Shown here one piece after another: positions 30,491 through 38,670 of a stretch of 64,000 nucleotides of DNA. The first letter of the stretch is position 1, and each line of letters starts with the position of its first letter. Source of the DNA: Rhabdonatronobacter sediminivivens (GTDB taxonomy: Bacteria; Pseudomonadota; Alphaproteobacteria; Rhodobacterales; Rhodobacteraceae); the NCBI RefSeq assembly GCF_013415485.1, contig NZ_JACBXS010000010.1, positions 1-64,000 on the forward strand, read 5' to 3'. The position numbers and the translations under genes were made by a program. The notes under the pieces are model-generated. The model was not told the origin of the DNA. It was given only the letters and a program-made list of their open reading frames with translations, and did not search any database.

Positions 30491-30529
30491 CTGCATCGCA
30501 GCATTTCAAGGCTTTTTTCTGCAGTGCAG
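30491..30529 (-). promoter_or_regulatory. paired PhaR-type operators before phaP
   Basis: Two perfect CTGC-N3-GCAG dyads are present: CTGCATCGCAG at 30491-30501 and CTGCAGTGCAG at 30519-30529. On the transcribed strand each is preceded by AAATG, so the pair is a direct repeat of about 28 bp. PhaR of Paracoccus denitrificans is known to bind TGC-rich CTGC-N3/4-GCAG dyads ahead of phaP. They lie 67-105 bp upstream of the phaP start, within the phaC-phaP spacer. Confidence 0.75.
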
Positions 30530-30549
30530 CATTTATTTCCGGGCGCGGC

Positions 30550-32358
30550 TCAACCCTTTGATTCTTCTTGCTGAGGTGTGGCCACCACATACGTCCCGGG
30601 TGCATCGCACAACGCCGGATAGCCCGAATCACCCGGACTCCGCGCTGCGGTCCTTGCCCCGGACCGCTTTTTCAGCCATGCCTCCCAGCGGGGCCACCAG
30701 GACCCCTCATGGAAGGTTGCGCGCGCGCGCCAGCTTTCGGCGTCATCGAGCGGCCCGTCGGCGGTGTAATGGCCGTATTTGCGCTTGGTCGGCGGGTTGA
30801 CGATGCCCGCGATATGCCCGGATTGCGACAGAATGAACTCCCTGGACCGCGACCCCATCGCCGCAACCCCCCGGAAGCTGGATTTCCATGCGGCAATATG
30901 GTCGGTCTCGCAGGCAATCGCGCAGAGCGGAACCTTCACGCCCTTCAGGTTCACCGGCTCGCCGCATATCTCGAAGCTGTCGGCTGCGAAGCGGTCCTGC
31001 TGGCACAGGCCACGCAGATATTGCACGGTCATGCGCGCGGGCAGGTTGGTGCCGTCCCCGTTCCAATACAGCAGATCAAAGGCGGGCGGCGCCTCGCCCA
31101 TCATGTAGCTGCGGATGGCCGGACCGTAGACCAGATCCTTGGAGCGCAGGAACGAGAATGTCCGCGTCATGAATTTTGACCGCAGCACACCCGTTTCGTT
31201 GACCTCATCCTCGATCCCGTCGACGAAATCATCATCGAGGAAGACGCCAACCTCACCCTGGTCGGAAAAATCCGTGAGCGTGGTGAAGAAGGTGGCCGAC
31301 CGGACGGACTTGTCCTTGCGCTTGTCCAGCAGCGCCAGCGTCAGGGACAGCACAGTCCCGGCAACGCAATAGCCAATGGCGTTGACCTGCTTCTCGCCGG
31401 TGATCTCGCGCGCCACACGGATCGCTTCCAGATACCCTTCGGAGACATATTCATCCAGTCCGACATCGGCATAGGTTTCATCGGGGTTGACCCAGCTGAC
31501 CACGAACAGTGTATAGCCCTGATCCACGATCCATTTGATCAGGCTGTTCTGCGGTTTCAGGTCCAGGATATAGAACTTGTTGATCCAGGGCGGGAAGATC
31601 ACCAGCGGCGTGCGGTGCACCTCATCGGTGGTGGGCGCGTACTGGATCAGTTCGAACATGCGGTTGCGAAACACCACCTTGCCGGGGGTGGTGGCGATAT
31701 TGCCGCCGACGCGAAACGCATCGCGGTCGGCCAGGGTGACCAGCAACTCGCCCTTGTTGGCCTCGACATCGTGGACCAGGTTCTCCAGGCCCCGCACCAG
31801 GCTTTCGCCTTCGGTCTCCACGGCCTTGGCCAGGGCATCGGGGTTGGTGGCCAGGAAATTCGTGGGCGCCATCATGTCCACGATCTGCTGGGTGAAATAT
31901 TCGATCCGCTTCTTTTCGCGGTCATCCACCGTGTCCAGCGCCTGCACGGCATCATGCACGGCCTCGGCCGCCATCAGGTATTGCTGCTTGACGAAATTGA
32001 AATAGGGATGGGTCTTCCACAGCGGGTTGGCAAAGCGCCGGTCATCGGGGGTGTGATCCTCGGGGGCGATCAGCTTGCCGGTGCGCAGGGCCTCCTGGGC
32101 CTCGACATAATGCTTCAGGGTCTTGCCCCAGTAATTGATCTGATGCTCCAGCATCTTTGACGGATTGTTCATCATTTCCGACCAATATGCGGTACTCGCC
32201 CTGAGGAAGAGGGAATGGTCCGGCGCTTCCAGCTCGGCCTTGGGCAGTTCGCGTTGGGCAAGGGCGGCGACCAGACGCTGGGTCAGCTCTTCGATGCGGG
32301 CCAGATTCTCTTTCAGGCGTTCGACCTTTGGCTCACCTTCATATTCAGAAGTTGTCAT
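30550..32358 (-). CDS. phaC: class I poly(R)-hydroxyalkanoic acid synthase
   Basis: PhaC polymerises (R)-3-hydroxyacyl-CoA into polyhydroxyalkanoate at the granule surface. The 602-residue protein has the lipase-like box GYCVAGT with catalytic Cys331, Asp486 in CETDHIAAWKS and His515 in SQSGHIAGIVNPP, i.e. the complete triad. The N-terminal region contains the class I wording EMMNNPSKMLEHQINYWG. The start at 32358 has AAGGGGG upstream. It is divergent from phaZ with a 105-bp spacer, so synthase and depolymerase may share a regulatory region. It precedes phaP on the same strand. Confidence 0.97.
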   Translation of the reverse strand: MTTSEYEGEPKVERLKENLARIEELTQRLVAALAQRELPKAELEAPDHSLFLRASTAYWSEMMNNPSKMLEHQINYWGKTLKHYVEAQEALRTGKLIAPEDHTPDDRRFANPLWKTHPYFNFVKQQYLMAAEAVHDAVQALDTVDDREKKRIEYFTQQIVDMMAPTNFLATNPDALAKAVETEGESLVRGLENLVHDVEANKGELLVTLADRDAFRVGGNIATTPGKVVFRNRMFELIQYAPTTDEVHRTPLVIFPPWINKFYILDLKPQNSLIKWIVDQGYTLFVVSWVNPDETYADVGLDEYVSEGYLEAIRVAREITGEKQVNAIGYCVAGTVLSLTLALLDKRKDKSVRSATFFTTLTDFSDQGEVGVFLDDDFVDGIEDEVNETGVLRSKFMTRTFSFLRSKDLVYGPAIRSYMMGEAPPAFDLLYWNGDGTNLPARMTVQYLRGLCQQDRFAADSFEICGEPVNLKGVKVPLCAIACETDHIAAWKSSFRGVAAMGSRSREFILSQSGHIAGIVNPPTKRKYGHYTADGPLDDAESWRARATFHEGSWWPRWEAWLKKRSGARTAARSPGDSGYPALCDAPGTYVVATPQQEESKG

Positions 32359-32463
32359 GGCAGAAATTCCCCCTTATCCTCGCACCCGCAGCATAACGCC
32401 GTGCAGGTCCGGGGGGAAGCGGCGAATCCAGCAAGACGGGGCCACCCCCCGGAAGGAGACAGC

Positions 32464-33750
32464 ATGAAACATATGGCGACCTACGATCTGATGGAAACCA
32501 TCCGCAACACGAATGAGTGGATGGGGGCATCGGCGCGGGCCTTCGCGTCCTACCCGGTGTGGGGCATGTTCCCCCATCCGATGTTCAAGGTCATGTCCGC
32601 CTGGGGCCGGGTCACGGAACGCAGCTTTGCCCGTATGGTGATCAAGCCTGACTGGGGCGTACGCACCGTGGTGGGCAGCGACGGGCGCGACCATCTGGTC
32701 GAACGCGTGTCCGAGGTCAGCCGCCCCTTCGGCGACCTGATTCGCTTCAAGGTGCACGGCCGTGAGGAAAAGCCCCGCCGCGTGCTGCTGTGCGCACCGA
32801 TGTCGGGGCATTATGCGACGCTGCTGCGGTCCACCGTGGCTTCGCTGCTGCCCGATTGTGAGGTCTGGGTGACAGACTGGCACAATGCCCGCGATATTCC
32901 CGTGTCCGAAGGCAAGTTCGACATCGAGGATTACACGCTCTATCTGATGGATTTCATGCGGCATCTGGGGCCGGACACCCATGTGATCGCCGTCTGCCAG
33001 CCGGTGCCGCTGGCGCTGGCCGCCACCGCCTATCTGGCCGAGTTGGAGCCCGCGGCACAGCCCCGCACGCTGACCCTGATCGGCGGCCCTGTGGACCCGG
33101 ATGCAGCCCCGACCGAGGTGACGGATTTCGGCCGCCGGGTGACCATGGGCCAGCTGGAGCATCTGGCCATCCAGCGCGTGGGCTTCAAGTACAGGGGGGT
33201 CGGGCGGCTGGTCTATCCGGGGCTGCTGCAACTGGCCTCGTTCATCTCGATGAATGGCGAGCGCCATACCAGGGCGTTTACCGACAAGATCAGCAACGAA
33301 GCCAAGGGCGAAGCCACCGAGCGCGACAAGCACAACCGTTTCTATGACGAATATCTGGCCGTGATGGACATGACCGCAGAATTCTACCTGTCCACGGTGG
33401 AGCGCATCTTCAAGTCACGCGAGATTGCCCGCAACGCGTTTGTGGTCGATGGCCATCAGATCGATTTCGGCAAGCTGGACAGCGTGGCGGTCAAGGTGGT
33501 CGAAGGGTCAAAGGACGATATCAGCGCGCCGGGGCAATGCCTGGCGGCGCTGGACCTGCTGACCGGGCTGGATGCCAGCAAGAAGGCCAGCCATCTGGAA
33601 GACGGCGCGGGCCATTACGGCATCTTTGCCGGCAAGAGCTGGCGCAACAACATCCGTCCGCTGGTGATGGAGTTCATGGACACCCATGCAGCCCCGCCGC
33701 CGGGGAAACAGGCGCGGCCCAATATCTCGCTGGCGGCCTCGAACGGCTGA
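32464..33750 (+). CDS. phaZ: intracellular polyhydroxyalkanoate depolymerase
   Basis: PhaZ mobilises stored PHA. From ATG 32464 (MKHMATYDLMETIRN), with GGAAGGAGACAGC upstream, the product has 428 residues. It has an alpha/beta-hydrolase fold with GHYATLLRSTVASLLPDCEVWVTDWHNARD. The intracellular-depolymerase nucleophile is Cys178 (IAVCQPVPLAL) in place of the usual serine, and EDGAGHYGIFAGKSWRN near the C-terminus supplies the His. These are the features of the PhaZ1-type short-chain intracellular depolymerases. It is divergent from phaC; a stem-loop pair follows its stop codon. Confidence 0.93.
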   Translation: MKHMATYDLMETIRNTNEWMGASARAFASYPVWGMFPHPMFKVMSAWGRVTERSFARMVIKPDWGVRTVVGSDGRDHLVERVSEVSRPFGDLIRFKVHGREEKPRRVLLCAPMSGHYATLLRSTVASLLPDCEVWVTDWHNARDIPVSEGKFDIEDYTLYLMDFMRHLGPDTHVIAVCQPVPLALAATAYLAELEPAAQPRTLTLIGGPVDPDAAPTEVTDFGRRVTMGQLEHLAIQRVGFKYRGVGRLVYPGLLQLASFISMNGERHTRAFTDKISNEAKGEATERDKHNRFYDEYLAVMDMTAEFYLSTVERIFKSREIARNAFVVDGHQIDFGKLDSVAVKVVEGSKDDISAPGQCLAALDLLTGLDASKKASHLEDGAGHYGIFAGKSWRNNIRPLVMEFMDTHAAPPPGKQARPNISLAASNG

Positions 33751-33810
33751 CGCGCGTTCCGGGCGCAGCAGGCTAACCGGACGTTCTGTATCTGGCCTGC
33801 GCAGGCAGTG

Positions 33811-33861
33811 AGCGCCCCCGAGCCGCACCCACCCACCCACCCTGCGCGCCTCGGGGGCGCT
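33811..33861. repeat. inverted repeat with a four-G-tract loop, element A
   Basis: A perfect 12-bp inverted repeat (AGCGCCCCCGAG at 33811-33822, CTCGGGGGCGCT at 33850-33861) encloses 27 bases. On the minus strand these hold GGGTGGGTGGGTGGG (complement of 33828-33842), a textbook G-quadruplex motif. A second element of the same design lies at 43103-43181. It is located between the convergent genes phaZ and the cellulose-operon TPR gene, where a bidirectional terminator is expected. Confidence 0.8.
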
Positions 33862-33883
33862 GTCGGGCGCAAAGGCGCCCGAC
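33862..33883. terminator. second stem-loop between phaZ and the cellulose operon
   Basis: GTCGGGCGC-AAAG-GCGCCCGAC is a perfect 9-bp stem with a 4-base loop, immediately abutting element A. A T-containing stretch (GGGTTTGTGGGGTGTTTT) follows on the plus strand. Its position after phaZ and before the end of the opposing operon suggests transcription termination, though the T-tract is imperfect. Confidence 0.55.
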
Positions 33884-33929
33884 GCCGGGTTTGTGGGGTG
33901 TTTTCACACCAGCCTGCGATTGCGAACCG

Positions 33930-35372
33930 TCAGGGTCCGCCACGCGATGCGTCCAGCCCTGCGCGGGTTTCGGCCGTGGTAAGCTGGTCATGCAACCGCT
34001 GGAACTGGGCATGGGCAGTGCCACGCTGCCCGGTGTTGAGATGGGCATAGGCGCGCATGATCGCCAGATCCCGGCGCAGCCCGCCGGATGCCGACTGTTC
34101 CAGCGCATCGAAACTGGCGATGGCCTGACGGAATTCACCCAGCCGGAAGGCCCGCACGCCGCGCTGGTCCAGCACGATGGTTTCGACCTCCAGGCGCTGG
34201 GCATCGGTCAGGTTGGCAGTCCCGGCGATGCGCGCGCCTTCTTCGGTCATCTGTAGCGACAGATGCGCCAGCGCCAGACCGTATCGCACATCGCGCGGGA
34301 TATTCCCGCCCAGCGCGCCGCCGCGTTGGGCGACGGCGGCGAAACCGGCCAGCGCCTCGGCCGGGCGGTCATGGGCCAGGGCGCACCAGGAGCGCTCGTA
34401 GAGCAGCTCGAGCGAGCGCGGCGCGGCAGAACGCGCAAAGCAGCGGGACCAGTTTTCGGCCTCCTTGGCGGCGCGAACTTCGGATACGCGGGCATCGCCG
34501 CGCAGGGGCAGGCCGTCGAAAGACGTTGGGGCGCCCGCAGGCATGGCGCCCGCCGCGGCCGCAGGGGCAGGTGCCGCGGAGGGCGCTGGGCTGCGTTGCG
34601 CCGTGGGTGCCGGAGCACTGCCCGTGCTGCCACCACCACGCCCGGCACGCAGGCGCTGTTCCAGCCGGTCCAGCTGGTCACGGTGCTGGGGGGCCGCCTG
34701 GCGCGCGGCGCTGAAAAGTTCGGCCATCTGCGCAGGGCTGGCGACGGCATCGGCCTTTTCCAGCGTCGGCTCCATATCCGCAAGGCGCTGGCAGGAGCCG
34801 AGGGTGGAGCGATAGGTGGCCACGGCATTCGCGGTCTGCCCGGCCAGATGGTACATTTCGGCCAGGCCCCAGGCGTTGTTGATCCGGTCACAGCGCATCA
34901 GTTGCGGGGTGCGGCGGGCAACGGCAATGGCATCGGGGGCATTGCGCGCGGCAACCGCGGCGTCGAAACGGGCCTGTGCCTCGTTCAGCTCCAGGATGCG
35001 GAGCATTTCGCCATCCGGGGTCCAGTCCGGATGCGCCCTGCGGGTCTGATCGATCATCCGCCGCGCCCCGGCAAAGTCCTGACGGTCGATACGTTGCCAG
35101 ATACCCGCGACATCGGGACCGCCGCCGTCGGCTTCGGTGCCCACCAGCTCCGACAGGGTCGCGGGCGGGCGCCAGTCCGGGAACTGGGCGCGCAGGCGGC
35201 GGAGTTCGGCCTGCACCGCCGGCTGGTCATCCTGTTGCAGGTAGAAGACCAGGGCACGCAGGTCCTCCTGGGTAGCGGTCTGGGCGGGTGCGGTTTGGGG
35301 AGCCAGCGCCAGCAGGGCCGAGAGCAGCACCGCGGCTGCCAGCCGCGGCGCGGAAGTCAGATGGGAACACAT
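33930..35372 (-). CDS. secreted TPR-like protein of the cellulose operon
   Basis: A 480-residue protein with a signal peptide (LAAAVLLSALLALAPQTAPAQ) and helical repeats of tetratricopeptide type: about residues 35-240 and again 300-470, split by a Pro/Ala/Ser linker near 255-285 (APTAQRSPAPSAAPAPAAAAGA). It is the last gene of the bcs operon and overlaps the bcsZ stop by 16 bases. Position and TPR content suggest the scaffold part of BcsC, but there is no room for BcsC's C-terminal outer-membrane barrel. It may partner with a separate porin or act in a barrel-less export route. The exact family is not recognised. Confidence 0.75.
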   Translation of the reverse strand: MCSHLTSAPRLAAAVLLSALLALAPQTAPAQTATQEDLRALVFYLQQDDQPAVQAELRRLRAQFPDWRPPATLSELVGTEADGGGPDVAGIWQRIDRQDFAGARRMIDQTRRAHPDWTPDGEMLRILELNEAQARFDAAVAARNAPDAIAVARRTPQLMRCDRINNAWGLAEMYHLAGQTANAVATYRSTLGSCQRLADMEPTLEKADAVASPAQMAELFSAARQAAPQHRDQLDRLEQRLRAGRGGGSTGSAPAPTAQRSPAPSAAPAPAAAAGAMPAGAPTSFDGLPLRGDARVSEVRAAKEAENWSRCFARSAAPRSLELLYERSWCALAHDRPAEALAGFAAVAQRGGALGGNIPRDVRYGLALAHLSLQMTEEGARIAGTANLTDAQRLEVETIVLDQRGVRAFRLGEFRQAIASFDALEQSASGGLRRDLAIMRAYAHLNTGQRGTAHAQFQRLHDQLTTAETRAGLDASRGGP

Positions 35373-36430
35373 TCGGGCAGGACCTTGTTCGCGGCCAGCA
35401 GGGCAAGCAGGTGCAGGGTGGCCGGATAATAGGGTTGATGCGGGTTGAAGGGCGGGATTTCAGCGCCCGGGCCGCCATCGCGGGCGCAGCGCACCAGCCC
35501 GGCCAGCGCGCGGTATCCGTCATCGGGGCTGGTTTCCAGCACCACACCGGACACGGGTTCCAGCACGGTGGGGACAGGCTGGCCCGGGCGCACCGTTCGG
35601 TCATAGGCGCGGGCGGCCTGAAGCACGGCCTGGTGCGACACGGCCCCTGACCAGGCCAGGAACAGCGGCACGCGCAGCGCCTCGTAGCCGGTGTTGCTGT
35701 CCAGCCGCACCGAGGGCGCCCAGCCATCGGCCGAGACATCGATCCAGTCAGGAACCAGCCCGTCCGAGGCGATGCGGGCCAGCAGCTCCTCGCCATCCCG
35801 GGCGCAGCGGGAAAGCGAGTCGGCCCCCGCGGCATCGGCCAGTTCGCGCATGGCCAGCGGCATGTAATAGGACGGATTCACCGTCACCGCACCGTCATGG
35901 ACAAACCCTGCGGCGGCGGGCAGGAGCAGCAGCCGGTCCGGATCGGACGGGTCACGCACGATGCAGGTTTCGGTGAGTGCCCGCGCGATGCCTACGGCGC
36001 GGCTCATGTAGCCTGCATCGTCCCAGCGCCGCCCCCCGCGCAAGAGCGCCCATGCGTAGAACAGATCCCCGTCCGAGGCATTGTTCAGGTCCGGAACCTG
36101 ATCCGACAGATGCGGCAGCCAGCGCCAGCTGAGCAGCCCGTCCGCCCGGCGCGCCAGGTTGAGTTCCGCCCAGTCGAACATGCGCGAAAACGCATCGCGG
36201 TCGTCGAATGCGCTGGCCAGAACCATGCCGTAGCCCTGGCCTTCGGAATGGCTGGCCTCTTGCTGGAGCACATCGACCACGCGGCCATCCGGGGTCAGAT
36301 GCACCTCTTTCCAGGCCTGCCAGACGGAAACGGCGGCTTCGGCCAGATCGGCCGGTTCATTCAGGCTGGCCCGGGCCCGCCCGGCCAGCATCGTCGCTGC
36401 CATGGCCGCCATGAGGTGACGCCGCTTCAT
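35357..36430 (-). CDS. bcsZ: endo-1,4-beta-glucanase of glycoside hydrolase family 8
   Basis: BcsZ trims cellulose during its synthesis and export. The 357-residue protein has a short signal sequence (LMAAMAATMLAGRARA) and the GH8 catalytic Glu63 in ASHSEGQGYGMVLA. It also has the WLPHLSDQVPDLNNASDGDLFYAWALL block with the conserved Asp. FRMFDWAELNLARR-type and NPSYYMPLAMRELADAAG stretches also fit GH8. Its start overlaps the bcsB stop by ATGA and its end overlaps the TPR gene. Probably periplasmic. Confidence 0.93.
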   Translation of the reverse strand: MKRRHLMAAMAATMLAGRARASLNEPADLAEAAVSVWQAWKEVHLTPDGRVVDVLQQEASHSEGQGYGMVLASAFDDRDAFSRMFDWAELNLARRADGLLSWRWLPHLSDQVPDLNNASDGDLFYAWALLRGGRRWDDAGYMSRAVGIARALTETCIVRDPSDPDRLLLLPAAAGFVHDGAVTVNPSYYMPLAMRELADAAGADSLSRCARDGEELLARIASDGLVPDWIDVSADGWAPSVRLDSNTGYEALRVPLFLAWSGAVSHQAVLQAARAYDRTVRPGQPVPTVLEPVSGVVLETSPDDGYRALAGLVRCARDGGPGAEIPPFNPHQPYYPATLHLLALLAANKVLPECVPI

Positions 36431-38670
36431 GGATCATGCTCCCTTGTCGATATGACCAGCTTCAGCGCCAGAAAGGCCGACAGCACCGCAAAGCTGAACA
36501 GCATGATGGTCAGGCTGATCGGATTGGCCGAAACCACATTTCCCATCGCCGCGCGAAAATTCGACAGGCTCCAGGGCTCCAGCATCACGGGGCGGCGGTC
36601 AGGGGCCAGCCAGTTGTGCCATTCCCCGTCATGGTCCAGCACGGAAACCTGCCCGCGCGGGCCCTGGCCATGGGTGCGCGCCACCACGATCGCCGAGGCA
36701 ATCCGGTTGATGTCGGCATCGGGGCTGCGCATCATCCAGACATGTTCGGGGCGGTGGTGATCCAGTTGCAGGAACACCGCCTTGCCCGATTGTTCGGCCA
36801 GCCATTCGTTCAGCTGGTCCTGGCTGCGCGGGAACAGCCATTGTGAAAACGCCATCCCATGACCGGCGAACCAGTCCCACCACGCAAAGAGCGCCCCGCG
36901 ATAGCCGCGCGATTCGTCGATGAAGCGGAACGGGTCGGGGCGTGCGGGGGTGTCGGTATCGTCGATTTCGGCATCGGGGTGGCTCAGCAGCACTTCCTCC
37001 AGCAGGCGGCGGTCCACGGAGTAACCACCCGGCGGGATGGAGCCCATGTCCTCCAGCGCCATCAGATGCAGCACGCCGGGGCCGAATTCCGCCGCCGCGC
37101 GCGACAGCGCCGCCCCCAGCACGACCTGATCCTCATTGCTGAAACTGCGATGGGTCAGGTCATTGCGCCGCAGGCTGTCCGGGGTCAGCGCCGAGAACGC
37201 CAGCCCCATATCCGCCAGATACATGCTGGGGCTGTAGGGGACGTTCAGCGTAGAGTTCTGGCCGATCTCCAGCACCTCGCCCCGGGTGCCGGAACAGGGC
37301 ATGTCCGGCGGGTCGCCGGGGATCAGCAGCTCCCAGCCGATGATGTTGTTGCCCGCGTTCAGCAGCCGCGCCTCGAAATCGATGGGGAAGCCTTCGAAAT
37401 AGCGGTTCGGCTCATCCCAGAGCGGCAGCATCCGCACGGGTTCGCCATTGACCATCAGGATCAGCACCGAGCCGCGCGGCAACCCTTCGGTATAGATGTA
37501 ATCCAGCCGCAACCGGGCCTTGGCCGCGGTCAGGATCAGCCAGTTGTCCGGCAGGCGAAAGGCGAACTCGCGATAGGCATAGCGCTGGCTGTAGCGTTCG
37601 GTTTCAAAGCCGATCTGCGCCAGCGGCACGTCGCGGCCGACCTCGACCTGCGGCGGGCGTTCGGCCTGCGGCAGCGCGGCAAGGTTTGCGCCCAGACCCT
37701 CCAGGTCCACGGGCGCGGATTCGGGGATGTATTCGACCACCATGACCTGCGCGCCATCGGCGCCGGTGCGGTAGCGGATCTGGTTGCGTGTTCCGGGGAT
37801 GAAGGTGACCCGGGCGCGGGCCGGGCGCTGCTGGGCCAGGCTGTTCCAGTAGTCGGTGAAGCGATAGGTCAGCGGCTGCCCCCCCATCACATTGCTAAGC
37901 TGTGCGGTCAGCATGCGGATCCAGGCGGTGCGTTGCGCGCCCAGATGCGCGGTGCCGCGCACTTCCAGCCCCACCGGGTCCACGCCCTGTGCGGCCAGCC
38001 CCATCAGGAAACTGTCAGGGCCGGGTTCGATATCGGCGGGATCGACCGATAACCCGCTCTGCGACAGGTCGATATCCGTCCAAAGCGCCCAGGAGGCATC
38101 CGGGCCGCAGAAGATGCGATGGTGCTGGATGACCTCGATCTCGACCTCGTTACGGCCCGCCCGCAGCAACCCTTCGGGCAACTGCAGCTCCTGGGTGCCG
38201 AAACCGGTCAGATTGCCCATGCGCAGGCTGCCCACCCGGGTGCCATTGACCCGCACCAGCGCCGAGGACCGTTCCGGGAGCACATTGACCGTGGACTGGC
38301 TGGTGATGCGCAGGACATTTGACAGGCGCGGGTCCGCCACATGCAGCGCAAAGGATTCGCGGTGGAATTCACCGGTGAAGCGCAGCACCGGCCAGGACGG
38401 GTTGCGGCTGACACGGGTGGGGCGCAGGGGTGCGATCCAGTGCCCTGCACCCGGTTCCGCCGCAGCAGGCGCGGCGCGGCGGAAACCGTCAAAGCGGGTG
38501 TCCATTCCGGCGGTGGCCTCGGGCAATTCGGTTTCAAGCTCATCGACCAGCGGCACCGGGATCAGCGGCGCCTCGGCGCGGGCCATGGCGCCGGGCAGCA
38601 GCAACGCGGCCCCCAGCGTCAGGGCGATCAGCGGGATGGCGTTCAGCGGGATCATGCGCAGCCGGATCAT
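36427..38670 (-). CDS. bcsB: cellulose synthase periplasmic subunit BcsB
   Basis: BcsB guides the nascent glucan through the periplasm and completes the BcsA transmembrane channel. From ATG 38670, which overlaps the bcsA stop by ATGA, the product has 747 residues. It has a signal peptide (MIRLRMIPLNAIPLIALTLGAALLLPGAMA), two repeats of carbohydrate-binding and flavodoxin-like domains, and a C-terminal membrane anchor (NPISLTIMLFSFAVLSAFLALKLV). Motifs such as FTGEFHRESFALHVADPRLSN and RFTDYWNSLAQQRPAR are typical. In the family the name refers to c-di-GMP binding, but binding is by BcsA; no PilZ motif is present here. Confidence 0.95.
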   Translation of the reverse strand: MIRLRMIPLNAIPLIALTLGAALLLPGAMARAEAPLIPVPLVDELETELPEATAGMDTRFDGFRRAAPAAAEPGAGHWIAPLRPTRVSRNPSWPVLRFTGEFHRESFALHVADPRLSNVLRITSQSTVNVLPERSSALVRVNGTRVGSLRMGNLTGFGTQELQLPEGLLRAGRNEVEIEVIQHHRIFCGPDASWALWTDIDLSQSGLSVDPADIEPGPDSFLMGLAAQGVDPVGLEVRGTAHLGAQRTAWIRMLTAQLSNVMGGQPLTYRFTDYWNSLAQQRPARARVTFIPGTRNQIRYRTGADGAQVMVVEYIPESAPVDLEGLGANLAALPQAERPPQVEVGRDVPLAQIGFETERYSQRYAYREFAFRLPDNWLILTAAKARLRLDYIYTEGLPRGSVLILMVNGEPVRMLPLWDEPNRYFEGFPIDFEARLLNAGNNIIGWELLIPGDPPDMPCSGTRGEVLEIGQNSTLNVPYSPSMYLADMGLAFSALTPDSLRRNDLTHRSFSNEDQVVLGAALSRAAAEFGPGVLHLMALEDMGSIPPGGYSVDRRLLEEVLLSHPDAEIDDTDTPARPDPFRFIDESRGYRGALFAWWDWFAGHGMAFSQWLFPRSQDQLNEWLAEQSGKAVFLQLDHHRPEHVWMMRSPDADINRIASAIVVARTHGQGPRGQVSVLDHDGEWHNWLAPDRRPVMLEPWSLSNFRAAMGNVVSANPISLTIMLFSFAVLSAFLALKLVISTREHDP

